Below, piece after piece: positions 1 through 12,490 of a stretch of DNA of 64,000 nucleotides. The stretch is from Grammothele lineata (taxonomy: Eukaryota > Basidiomycota > Agaricomycetes > Polyporales > Polyporaceae), in the NCBI GenBank assembly GCA_002150815.3, contig NDFF03000109.1:124001-188000 (forward strand), in the 5' to 3' direction. A program made the position numbers and the translations under genes. A model generated the notes under the pieces. The model ran no database searches. It was not told where the DNA came from and saw only the letters and a program-made list of their open reading frames with translations. Positions within the stretch are counted from its first letter, which is position 1, and each line of letters starts with the position of its first letter.

Positions 1-2307
1 TTGCAGAGATTGTTACAACATTCTTGCCCGGTATTTTCTTTTCCCTTTCCTGTTTCTCAATGAGCGTAACCTCTGTACCACTCGGTCCTGCAGCGGTTCA
101 ACACTGCTATTGTATGTATGACTCATCGCGACTCATCCTGAGTCACCATCTCGCACCCCAGTCCTCATTGTTCTCCCTTTCTCATGCAACCCTTAGCTAT
201 TGTCTCGCATGTACCTATATAGCCTAGGTCTCTCTGAGGGCACTCCTCAGTTTGACCTCCTTTTCCAATCGAGGCCTCTCTCCCCCAGAACCCCCTTATG
301 TCGCTTGTCCTCTACCATAGTGCTCGACTTCGCTCCTTTGGCGTACGTCCACCCAGACCTCTCGACCCTCGACTGCGTGCGCATGACGTACGTCCCATAG
401 GCGCCCACACTGGCCTCGGTGTAACAGAGATCAAATTTAGGGTAGGAGAACCCTTAGTCATCTAAAAGCCTTACAGACCATATGGCAGGACCCTTCTGGG
501 CCCTATGGCATATGTATTACTTCATAGATAATGTTACCCCTCCAGATTCCTCCAGCCATTCCTATTTTATGTATTTTGAGTCCTAAATCACCCAGATGCA
601 ATCCAGACTTGCACCTTTAGTAACCATTTGATATTCCCTCTATTTTTAGCATCTAATTATAGGTAGTGTATTGTAAACCCCCTACGTATATATAAGAACC
701 CCCTGTCTGACTTTGGGAGGGCAGACTTGTCCTTCTGTTATCCCCTCCTCTACACCTCGAAGTCCTCTTCTAATCCATCCTCTTTGCTAGACTCCTGCTT
801 ACTTGCAGCCTAATAGCACTGCCCCTTGTCACACCTCTATTTGCACACCATTATGACACCTTTATTTATTTGCCCCACAAGTAAGCCTAGCATTATTTAT
901 TTATTTATCCTTGTAGCAGCACCTATTATAACATATAGTGCTTATATCATATTAAGGTGTTGACATGTGCAGGTGTAGATTTATTTATTTATATTAGGTG
1001 TATTAAAATAGCATACTGCAAGGGTAGTATATTAGTGTGCTGGTGTGCATGATATGTTGAGGTGGGGGGAGGGTAGGCGTGTCAGCACCTATGCCTCAGG
1101 TCAAGGCATTAGAAAATGTTAACATGTTATATACACATTGTTATAGCGCAATAGTTCAACACACCAACACATTCAAAAGGGGAGTGTGACTCACATAAGG
1201 GGTGAGAATGTAAAGGTATGTGCTTACTTTAACCGATCAGGTCCCCAGTTTCCAGGCTGTTCAGCCTCACAGTCTTGCTGGGGGACCCTCCTCAAGTGAG
1301 CCTAGTTCCTTTTACTCAGTCTCGTTTATTTCTTATATTAGATTACTTTAGGTTAGTTTTTATATTGGGTCTCAAGATACTATACAGTTATGTGGTGGGG
1401 TGGCTTGCTTTTACTAGATATACACGCATTTATTGTACTTTTTCACTCAGTTTTTGTGATATAACAACTTTCCTACTCATTTAAGTGTTGTAAAACTTCC
1501 ATTCACTCCTCAAGACTTCTGACACCTCGCTCTAAGTCCTCTCAAGGTCATACTTTGGGTATTGGGTGTTTACAAGCATCATATTTTTTGAGTAGCTTTT
1601 TTGTCCTTATATTTTGAATGCTGATACCTCAGCTTGATTACTTACAGGTTGTTGAATTTTTATTCACACTATAAAAACTTTTGATATGTTGGCTTCTGAA
1701 GCTTGCTGAAAGGTGGAGGCTACTTATTGCAGAAGCTATAGTAGATAGAGGGATGTGCTCTATGTGCAAAAATACCACTACTGGCACTAGTAATAGTGAG
1801 TCACTATTAGCAGCAATAGAGGGTGTGTATGATTCAATGCTTAAGATGAAGGGTGCAAATCACAGAAGGTCCCCTATAAATGCTGGCAATGGGCTGGATG
1901 TGTGAGGCCATCTTGCAGTGGTATGCATGAAGGAAAGTACTGCACTGCTAAGAGGGGTATCAGGTGCCAGCCAAATGGCACTCATCTTTTTAAGGGCCCA
2001 GCATGAAGTTACACAGCTGTGGCTGCTAGTCAAGCATGCAGATAGCAATGTCCTTGGCAATCTTAATGCTGTCCTGATTAAATGCATGGACATTTATGTC
2101 TGTGGTGAACCTGGGACAGCCCTAGTTAAGTGACTCTTTAGCAGCAACACTGGAGAGGTCAAACCTAAAAATGCTTATGCTCTCCTCATAAAGGGTGGCC
2201 AGAGCAAGTGCATAGGAGTGTATGACTAGAAGGTGGTACAGGCTAGAGGGCGAAGCTGTGGGCAATGATCCTTAGCTTTCATTCCTGCTGCTTCACACTA
2301 CTTTTTA
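1..2307. other. AT-rich stretch, no convincing gene
   Basis: I see no protein I recognise on either strand. There is a TATA-like run followed by a pyrimidine-rich tract near 685-790, which resembles the promoter part of an LTR, but I could not find a partner LTR or primer site. A tract of TTTA repeats lies near 893-910. Open frames on the plus strand at about 1681-1905 and 1918-2133 are separated by a stop and may be relics of one decayed repeat protein. They match nothing I know. Confidence 0.4.
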
Positions 2308-3760
2308 CTTGGTAGGAGAGGGCCATGACTGGCAAGCACAATTCATGAAAAACAGAAGTTATTTAGCTAATATTCACTTTACTATATACTGCTCATGCAA
2401 ATTTATATAGAATGAGTCAACTATTGTGGTTCCTTTCTGCTCTTATAAATACATGACACACTCACTTACACCTATAAAACTGAACATATAAAAGTTACCC
2501 TATGTAGTGTTAGTATACATGCTATTAATGCTTATGATGGATAGCATGGTGTATTGACTCTTATTAATACTTACCTAGAACCTTTAGAAAACCTCATTGA
2601 GCAGGGCTTTACTTTAACATCATTAATTACTGTACTGGTCTGCCCCTCTACTGTTGTCTCTTGCACACAGATTCAGCCTATTGCATTTGCTTTGTATGTA
2701 GTTTGCTGCTAATGAATGTTAAACATGCAATACACCATTGCATAGTGTGTGTTGAATGGTAGTTACATTGCAGAGCAGATAACATACCCACCCCAGGATG
2801 GAGCAGTAAATTACTCATATTCTAACCTCTCTGTCTATTGTATAGTGCATCAGCTTCCATATAACGTCAACTGCTTCCCTTACATATGTATTAACCTTGT
2901 TACCTTCACTGGATGTTGCACAGTCATTATTATATTCCACAATATGCACCACTACATTCTCCTCATCTGTAGCTTTCTGGTGATATATAATATGTCCTAC
3001 TTTTCTCAATCCAGTGCAGAGATACAGCCTGATTGATTTGGGCATCTGAGTTTGGCTGAGTTTTAAAAAAAAGCACCTAAAAAGTGCAAAAAGGCCTATT
3101 CTCAGAGCTCAGATGTTAATATCTCAACCAAATCTTGACCAAATTACATGGTTCAAGTTGTGTTAGTAAGCTAGAGGCTGTGCGATCCCACGCCCATTTT
3201 AAGCGCCCAATTAGCATCAAAATTGCGTCATTTATGGGCTGGATGGCTCTTGATGCACTTAGATGTACTTGCCTAGCATTTAGTACCGCTTTTTTAGGTG
3301 CTTTTTGGAACCCCAAATTGGGTAAGTGATCTCCCTGTGAATCTCTCTATGTAAGCCTTATGTAGGAAGATTACTTACCCAATTTGGGGTCCCAAGAAGC
3401 GCCCAAAAAGCACACACAGTTCCTTTAGTATTGGTGGTCTGCCTTAATAGCCTTAAAATTAATGTTTTAGCTGTATCTTCCTCAGTTTTGAAGATAATGA
3501 CATGATTCAAGTTGTGCTATAAAGCTTTAGGTAGCTCTTTTCAGTCTAATTCAGTTCCCTTATCACCACTTAGTATATTTGACTTGCATTGATGCATCAG
3601 CAACTAAATTACACACTTGATCAGTATTAATAGTGTGGCAAACCTCTTTTGCTAATATCTCCTTCAATACTTGCTTGATTGACATGATTCAAAGTGTTAC
3701 AGATCATGCTTAACCATGGCTACATGCTGGTGAAACACCACAATAGTCTCATTAATAGTA
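2308..3760 (-). repeat. HINE-like non-autonomous Helentron A1, left part (3' portion)
   Basis: This is the 3' portion, in element orientation, of a 2.1-kb repeat with several copies in the window. Its outer end (CTTGG on the plus strand, preceded by A at 2307) carries the conserved GCCA/TGGC hairpin and a diverged subterminal motif. The copy stops abruptly at 3760, where the giant Helentron begins. The missing 5' portion resumes at 36081 and runs to 36729. The two parts total 2102 bp, against 2118 bp for the copy at 27975 and 2032 bp for the copy at 43515. Confidence 0.8.
3310..3390. repeat. Perfect 18-bp stem hairpin inside HINE A1
   Basis: Bases 3310-3327 and 3373-3390 are exact inverted copies around a 45-bp loop. 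The copy at 43515-45546 lacks this hairpin at the corresponding place, so it looks like an insertion or a variable segment in this copy. Further complementarity outside the stem (GTGCTTTTTGG against CCAAAAAGCAC) extends the structure imperfectly. Confidence 0.75.
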
Positions 3761-3806
3761 CTTGGGGGGAGTGGGCCATTACTGGCAGGTACGATTAATG
3801 AGGAAC
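3761..3806 (-). other. Helentron 3' terminus: inverted motif plus hairpin
   Basis: On the minus strand the order is the 16-bp motif (3806-3791), a short spacer, a hairpin with stem GCCA/TGGC (3786-3775) and a terminal CCAAG followed by T. The short relatives in this window have the same layout with the same 4-bp stem but a different loop (GCCA). This supports selection on the stem as the rolling-circle termination signal. Confidence 0.75.
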
Positions 3807-3872
3807 TAGTAATGATTACATGATTATTAGTTTACACAATTGCTATCACTTCACTGGTACTACAAATACATT

Positions 3873-6800
3873 TTAATATAATCTAGTAAATACATAAGCT
3901 GTTACATGAAAGCTTTTAACTTTCTGCCACCCTTGATTGCTAATAGACAGCGCATTTTTCTCATATTTTACATTCTCTCCAGTTGAGGCTCCATCATGGT
4001 ACCAAATATCCCCTGATTTGTCTACAATCCTTGATACAAAGTGCCCATTACCAAAGTATATAACTCCACACAGCCTATATTTATCACCATCATTAGGCAG
4101 CTTAATTTCTGTCTCAACTTGCAGGTTAATACCACTAGCAATCAAGTACAGAAAATCAGGGCACATATTGCCATAACTCAAGTTTTTCACTTGTGCACCA
4201 TTGCATGAGGGACATTTGCTGCCTGTGTCCTTCTCCATAGTAATATCTAGCCACTCACTTATTGTCAGCTTTCTATGCAAGCCTTTCCCCTTAGGATGGT
4301 CTTTGCGGTGTTCAAGTCTAAAAGCCCACATAGCTTCATGACCTACTTCATTTGGTTGCCTTGCTTCACTTTTTATCCATGGAGATACATGCTGGCATTG
4401 CTTGCAGACATATTGCTTATGCAGTCTTTTAATATTTGACCTCAAAAGATGTCTCACAACACTGTATCCATCAGTAAATTGAGTACCATGACATCCCAGT
4501 TCAGGATCAATATTGCCTAACATATCTCTGATTTTATCTCTAGCAGTTCTATAGAGTATAACCTTAGCATCAGCTTGATCAAATATTTCACCAGCAGCCT
4601 TTAATAGGGCATTAGTAGGTGCCACTTTTTCAATCCATCCATCTCTACATTCTTTATGCACTGCCATTAATACAGTTAATATGCAGTCATAAGCACAGCT
4701 ATAGTTGACTGAATCCCATGGCATCCCCTTAAATGGGCAGGCAAGTGGTCTATTATTAGTTCTCTGCCTCTTAGGCTCCTGGGTTTTCTCATCTTGATCA
4801 TCTGCTTTGCGCTTTACTACAGGCTTAGGGGTATAAGTGCCCACAGACTTGAGAGTTTGAGTGCCTTGGGCTACTACATATCCTGTACTCAAGCCATTAT
4901 TATTTTTATTAGGAAACTCATCAGGAGGTGGATTTTTCATAGGTTTCATTCCATCCTTAGCAGAGGCAAGAAGCTCCCATCCAGCATCTTCTTGGGGGTT
5001 TTCAATAGGAAAGGGATCAAATTCACCCCAGCTAAGTGCAGAATGAATATTTGGAGGCACAAAGGACTCTCCCCTCCACTGTCTAAATGCATGTATCAAC
5101 TCATTTCTAGTAATTCCAGTTACTTTAGAAGAAATGGTCTCATTCCACCGCATTTTTGTGATTTGGTTTAGTAATTCTAACTCTCTGAATTCCTGTCTCA
5201 AACTGCCTGATATTCCACCTACAACCTTAGAAGGATCAAAGGGTTGGGCAATAACTGTGCCTTCTACAGTAGAACCACGGGAAAGGCAAGTGTATATGGA
5301 CTGGTGAGACTTGGAGTTTTGAATATCACACACATTGAATGGCCTTGTGCGCCCCTGTGATGCAAAGTCTGTCATGGCAAAGTTGGGAAGAACAGCCACC
5401 TGAGTGCGGGTAATAGTCAGTAATTTCTTATCTGGAAGCCTGCACTTGATGACTTGTTCTCTGCAGGGGAGGGGAACAACATTTTCTGGCAGTCCTGGAA
5501 GCTTTATGGGTCTTGGTGCAGAGGTCAGCCTAACAAATAATGTGTCTAGCATATTTTTCTCTTCATTAATAGGCTTAGATGTCCACCCTACTACTTCAGC
5601 TTCAGCACCATTGGTTACACAGCACTCTGTGGCCTCATTCTGTTTAATCATAACTGGCATGCCAATACACAAAGACAGCTTGCCTGCATGATGTTCAGTC
5701 ATCTGAGGATCTAGACTCCAAAGTAAATCTTGGAGTTCATCAGAAACAATGTTGCGCTTGCGCAATAGATCTACCATCCTTCTCCTTTGTTTTTTAGGCA
5801 CAGAGTCATCACTTTTACCTCCTAATCTGTCAACACTATAGAACTCTACCAATTCTTGCCCATGTTCTATGGCAAACTTTTTGCTAGCCTCCATATTAAT
5901 TTTATCTCTAGCAGCATTCCATCTTGTAATAATAGAGACATATTTGAACCTGGGATCATTCAGTTTTGGTCTTCCCTGGCTAGTACCTGCCACTCTAGAT
6001 TGCAGAAGTTCTATGTCTTCCTCTGTACATGATTTGTATCTGAGATTCTCTAAAGCTGTTCTTAATTTAGCATCTTCTGGTGTTTGTGTCTTCTGTCTCA
6101 TATTTTCACGCAAAATAACAACAGTGGTGAACTGGTGCCACAAAGCCTTGCCTATAGATCTCATTTGATTTTCATGGCTAGCAGTGCGGTGAATTACTCT
6201 AGCTACAGTGTGGCTGTATAAAGGAGTGCCAGTAGTAGGAGGTAGTTGAGCAAAGTCCCCTGCTACAATCATATTAATACCTCCAAATGGTGTTCCATCA
6301 TTGCGCAGTGCCACACACATTTTGGCACAAATTTTGTAAAAGTCCAAGCAGTCCACCATGCTAATCTCATCCATAAATATATATTCCACATTTTGCAGCC
6401 TAGCTCTAACTTGGGTGTGACTGGCAATATTATCTGACCCTCCTGCCCCTTTATTTTTAAAGAAGCCAAGAATTGAGTGATATGTAGATCCTCCAATGAG
6501 AGCAGCAGCACTGCCAGTAGGGGCCACACACATAAATCTGTAGCTCTCTTCACGCTCTGCAAAAAAGTGCATGAGGGCCTTGATAACTTGAGACTTGCCA
6601 GTGCCTGCCATGCCACCTAAGTACATTTTGAGATGTTCACCACTAGGCTCTACAGCATGATTGGCCACAATTCTGAATGCACGCTCTTGATCATTATTTA
6701 GGCTAAATAAAGCCACAGTGTCATCAATCAGCTTTTGTGAAGTCTCGCTCTCTGCCTTGAATTTCTTATGTAAGAAATACTTGTTTCTTATAAGTTTGAC

Positions 6801-9800
6801 AGCATTAGGATCAGTATTTTTAGGTGGCCAATCTTTGAGCTTACTGTCTTTTATTTTGTCTGCTTGAGCATCTCTAGCATCAATGAGTTCTTGACGCCTA
6901 TCATCAAGCACCTTCTTCCACTCACTGCTTACTATATTTTCATCTACTACAAGCCTTTTCACTTTAGGTTTATTGACCCCATCCCCTTGAGATGGAAGAT
7001 TCCAACCAGAGCTCTCTAGCATTGCAGCAGCATCTCTGAATTTATTATCACGGTCTTTCCAAGTGCTATCCTCATACTCTACATCTTTGTGCTGCAAAGC
7101 CACCATTTCCTCTCTGCGCATGGGCAACTCCATGTCATCTACATAATATCTAGTGTCCATTTCATCCAAATCTTCTTGAGTATATCTATCAAGCACTTTT
7201 TGTCCCTTCTCTAAGCGCTTTCTTTGGGCAGAAAAATCATCTCTAGCATCATTGCACTCATATCTTATATGAAAGTTCTTCATAATCCTCTCATCTCTGT
7301 CTGAGAAGCTATGATTTTGAAACTCTTCATCCCATAGCATATCTAAGCTTGAGCGCAGATCTTTGCCAGTTCTCCATGGTTTGAATAGTGTCAACATTGT
7401 CATGCAATAATATTCACGGCTGCCAGAGTCTTTGCGTGGCAAAGATCCACCAATGAAGTTGGGAACCAATCCTTCCTCCTCAGAAACTAGCCTCACATGA
7501 TGAGTTTCACACTGAGGATGAGCTGAGGTAAATATATGGTAGATAGTGCTTTTTTGTGCAGTGGTTTCTTGCCTCAATTGTTTATTAGACTCATTAGTAA
7601 TCAACATTTCATCTGCAGACTCTTCTTCATCAGTAACATTTTTTGCAGCTTTAATTTTTGCACCTTCTTCATCTGAGCTCTCTTCTTCCTCTTGAGCCAA
7701 AGAGGGGCGTCCACCTTTAAGCTGAGGTATTATATGATTTTCTCTCTTATTATGATAATTGTTTTCAATGATAGTTTCACCAATGTCATTTTCAAACTCA
7801 TCATCACCATCATCTACTTCCTCTAACACAGCATGCTCTTCATTTCCCTTGGCCTTTCTGCTTTTTCTTGCCCTTGGCATGCGCTTCTTTTCATACAATC
7901 TTATCCAATCATATAAACACACCTCTTCAAACTCTACAGGACGGCACACATAATCAGTCACAGGTGTCACAGCATATACCTCATCAGTTTTGAGTCCCTG
8001 CTTTAACCCTAGCATAACCTTAGATTTGCCTTCTTTTTCTATTTGATCAGAATCCTCAAAGGCCTTTAATACTTCATATATATATCCCTTCCAATAGCAG
8101 GCTCTAAATTTATGGCTGGTATAATGGTCTGGATGCTTGAGAAGATACATAGCTGCCATAGGGCCTCCAATTTCTGATGCTGCAGTTAAAGCATTGACTA
8201 TTTTTGTTATCATGCTTCTAGCCTTTTCTCTGGTAGTTTTTACACTGCCTAGCAACTCTGTATTGCATGAAAACACCTCTTGCACAGACCTAAACATCAC
8301 ATGTGTTTTCAGTGGTGTTTTAGTAATATAATCAGCAACATATGCTATTACAGACTTGATAGCTGTGCCAGAGAGGAGACTGGTAACATCATGATTGCAG
8401 CGGAGAATATATGATAGTGCAGGAGTAAATGTGTTCATCATTGGCTCTCCCTTCTTTATTATCAAGGCTCCTGTTTCAGCATCAATGCCAGTGGCAGGAT
8501 ATGTCTCTCTAGGAAACCTTGCCTTGCATACTTTTGTGTTGGGATCAAGGCAGCCTCTATTGTCAAACTCCTGCTTCTCCTGTAATGGCTTTTGAGTATC
8601 CTGTTTACTATTACTGTCTGCCACATTTTTTGAAGACTTTTTTCTTGTGCTTTTCACTCTGCATTCATGCACATTAGACTTGTATAAAATTTCATTTACC
8701 TCCTGCTTATAACTCTTCCACCAAGCTTCATATGTAGTGCATATATCACATTGATCTCCTTCATTATGCTCAATAGTGCATTTTGTTGGTGGAGGTTGAG
8801 GTAACTTTTCAACTACAGATATCTTTGTAGGATTATTAGTCTCAGATTCTTTAACTTGCGAGCTCACAGCCTCCATTGTACTGTTAATAAACTCTCCTTG
8901 ATGGCAGCCCTCCAAATATTCTACCATAGCTTTTTGGAAATCAGAAGTAGGATCTAATATTTTATCTCTAATTTCTTGTGGAGGTAATGAGTTTTGAATC
9001 CACAGCAGCATGTGTAAGTGCAGGGTTAGGCGGCCCTGCTGTTCTACTGTTCCATAGTATCCTGCAGTCTCACCATATAAGCCAGGTTTATTGGTGCCTA
9101 CACCTAGAACATGCTTGAGAAACAGTTCTACTATTACATTAAAGAAGCGAGCCCCTGCTACTGGATTATTTGCAATCAAATTGAGGCGCTCCTCTTTCAC
9201 TCTGAACTCTGGTGTATATTCCTGCTGAGTGTCTGCAAAGTAGAGTGCTAGAGGGTGTTTCACATCAGCAGGTGCAAAGGTAATAAACCAAGAGGGGGCA
9301 CCCAGGTATGAAACTAAGGCCCAGATTTCATTGCGCATATACTTTTTGCTAGTAACAGACCCCTTCACCTTATAATTGACATGGTCCAAGTCAGAAAGCA
9401 ACTTAAAGCAAGCTTTCTCTTCTTCAGTCTCTGGCTTCACACTTCCTTGGCCTAGTCTTTCAATCAGAGATGTCAAAGTTTCATCATTAATATTTATAAT
9501 GCGGTTAGCTATGTCCTGAAACTTTTTCTTATCTGCTAGTAAATATCCAGCAGTAGTAGACTCCTTAATTTGCTGGTGATTGAGGGCTACTAGAGGGAAT
9601 AGGGGCTCAAGCTGGAACCTCTTATCATGATACATAAGAAGCTGCTGCTTGCGCCGCTCTTCTGACACTGGCACAAAACCATAAGAGTTGTCTGGATCTG
9701 TTATATTCTTCATGCCACCAAGGCCATAGGGGAATAGCGAGGGAAACATCTGAGGATACAGCTGAGGATTATTATAGACTTTCAGGCTGCTCAGCTTGAC

Positions 9801-11860
9801 CAATTCCCAGCACTTTTCCTCCTGATTTAAAGTGCTCTACTGCTCTAGCTTTAATTTCATATGGCCTGATTTTTCCTAGCCTCTCTAATGTTTCTCCAGT
9901 AAGTCCATGAACAATAAAGGGGCATTCACCCTCCTCTACTCCTTCTTCCTCCTCAGTTTTATTTACAGCAGCTGCTTCAGGGTCTACATTTGACTCTGCC
10001 ATTGTTTGAGTGTAATTTACAATAACCGGTGGTTCATCTTCTGGATACTCTTGAAATTTTCATATGAAATAGTCAAGTCTGCATAGTCTGCATGATTGAG
10101 CTTGAGCCACTCTAGTGCTGCTGCTACTTTTTTTCTTCTAACTAGCATGGGTGTGCGCTTATAATCTTTAGTTGTAGGTTGATTGGGGCCTAGATATAAA
10201 AATGCTAAGACATCATCTAAGTCCTCCCTTGGTGGTGGCAAAACAGAATACACCTTAGGCATGGGCAGTGAATGGCTGACAACATTAGCTTTCATCTTTG
10301 ACATGCCAGAGATCTGGACTTTAACAATGCAAGCATTGTGTTTCACTCTAGCAATAAGCAGTTTTTCAGTCCAGCTGAGGTCTTTGAGAGCATTTGGAAC
10401 TTCTCCAATCCACAGGCCATTAGCTAGACTATCAGGTGGTAGCCTGCCTAACTTTAATTCAGTTACACAAGTAGGGCAGACATCTTTACAATTAGGAAGA
10501 AGAACAGGGCCTGAATGAGGTACTATGGGATCAGAAATATGTTTGCGCTCTTTGCGGGTTACAGCAATGTCAGGTTTCAATATATCCAAGTTCAGCTTTA
10601 ATTCAAATAAAGCTTTGAGTTCTTTTTTAGATGATAATAGGCCGCACACAGCACATGGTCCCTCTATAAAGTTCTCAAGCTTAATAGCCTCTGAAAAGCC
10701 TCTAATGACAGAATCTAATGAGTTTCTGTTAGGGGGTAGAGGTGGAAACTTAGCATCTACATTTACTGTTGATGTGGTTTCATTGAGTGGTATAAGCCTT
10801 TTATGACGCTGATTATACATTTTTTGTGCAGCTGTTTGAACTGGATTTGTAGGTACAAATACTGATACAAACTTTGAACAAGTCAGACATCTATGCTGTA
10901 AAATGACATTAGCCATCCTTAATTTGTTTCTTTGCACATTTGTATTGCAATTTATATTGTGAGCGGTAGCAATAGTAAGTAAATGCTGCTTTGTGAGCCT
11001 TGGTAATAAGTGATGTAAAGAGATATTTACAAAGACACTACTTTGTGTGTTAGAGCATTCTGAATATGTAATATAGCTGTGAAAGCGATAATCAGATGAC
11101 ATATCCATAATACCTTTAATAGGATAACGTCCAAGTTCTAAGGGGGTCCAGCGGGGAGACCGAGTCTTTACTTTAGTTGTAGGAATAATAGCGCCTCCAA
11201 ACTGTGATATAATATCTGTGTGCCTCCTTTGAATAGTAATATCTGCTAAATGTATATTGTTATAACAGTAGCTAGGATCACTGATAGTCCATTTGCAGAT
11301 AGCAAAGTCATGCTTCAACATCAAAGGCTGCATAATAGACCTCTTTAAACATTGTACAAGCTTTTCTGCTGTATGCCATAATGTAGTGGAGTCATAACAC
11401 TTCCAGCCTTTAGAAGGCTTAATATTCATGTTAATAAATTCATAATCAAAGTATATAACCATAGCAGAGCTTTCGCGGGAGGTGCTTGCCCAAACCTCGT
11501 CCATAATGGACCCAGGACTTTCTATTAAGGTGCCTGGCATAACCTCTGATAGTAGCTTATAGTCTATTAAAGACTTATAGCAGTGATACTCTCTGTCTGT
11601 ATAAGCAATGATGAGAGAGTTGTTACATTATATAAATGTATGAAATACTCACCTAAGTTGCTATACTGCATAACAGAAGCATCTAGCAGTTGAGGAAAAG
11701 GAGCTAGGATATCTATATTGTATTGAGCTTGGCCTAGGCGGCCAGCTATGGTTACACCTTGTTGGAGGGTGTGAATAGTTCCTATATAGGCCAGCCAATG
11801 CTGCATAATGCACTGGCAGGCCCATATAAGAAATATTGTAGCAGGGTTGAATATGCGCAT
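3873..11860 (-). CDS. Helentron Rep-helicase transposase with C-terminal cysteine-protease-like domain (two frame disruptions)
   Basis: This is a rolling-circle transposase that would nick, unwind and transfer single-stranded transposon DNA. Exon 1 is 11860-11653, followed by an 89-bp intron and a long exon from 11563. The N-terminal part (to about 10055) has CxxC pairs and a DUF6570-like region. The main frame 9803-3873 has the HUH nuclease motif HLHMLLW (its residues 262-264 are HLH) and the paired tyrosines YVADY (488 and 492). It then has a PIF1-type helicase: Walker A GMAGTGKS, Walker B FMDEIS, GDFAQLPP, ASQGRT and CLSRGS. The last roughly 280 residues carry NYSCAYDC, CxxC pairs and GNGHFVSR/WYHDG, matching the Cys and His boxes of a USP/OTU-like peptidase. 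Two frame changes break it: a loss of one base near 10050-10056 and a loss of two or gain of one near 9775-9780. Between them a short segment (10002-9772) carries the linking residues. The rest is open, so it is either recently inactivated or carries sequence errors. Confidence 0.9.
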
Positions 11861-12490
11861 GGCTGAGGTGGTGGTGGTAAGAGATCAAGAGTTGAACATG
11901 AAAGAAGCGCTGAGAGCAATCAACATGAACATACGGTCACATGATATGATTATGTGAAATAGACGCTGGAAGACGGCACTTTCAAAGACAAAGGTCAACT
12001 GTCTATTTTATTCAATCATTGACATGTTCATATAAGCACACTTATTTAAGGAGAACCACAAAGCATATATTAATAAAAGAGCGGCATGATGTAAGATCTA
12101 TGGTGACTAACAAGCTAAATGTAAAGAGCGGCATAGAGTTGGGCAGAATACAAAGGAGAGACATAGATGGGGATAATGATAGTAAAGAGTTGGTCCAATA
12201 GATAGAGGTAGCATTATGTATGAATAGGATATAGCAGGTAAAAGCAGACATAGACTGATATGTGTGAAAAATATGAGCGACAGATATGAGCGACAGATAT
12301 GGATGATAAGAGAGCAGGGAGCGCATGTAGATGTGATGTAAGAGCAAGCAAAGGACTATCTAGAGGCCAGGCGGACAGCACCCAAGAGGTTGAGGTTGAC
12401 GGAAATAGGCTTCCCTTCTCCTGCTGCTGCCTCAGTGGTAGATGTCGATGAGGAGGCTGCATTAGGCTTCTTAGGAGAGGTTATCCACCC
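11861..12490. other. Spacer between transposase and 24-exon gene
   Basis: No gene is recognised here. The stretch holds the promoter and 5' leader of the minus-strand transposase and the 3' region of the 24-exon gene. A short direct repeat (ATATGAGCGACAG) occurs twice at about 12270-12300. Small open frames on both strands are low in complexity and show no domain. Confidence 0.5.

Noticed and set aside
9772..10060. Programmed frameshifting in the transposase
   Set aside because: The two shifts are in opposite senses, 280 bp apart, and lack a clear slippery sequence. Small indels are the simpler reading.
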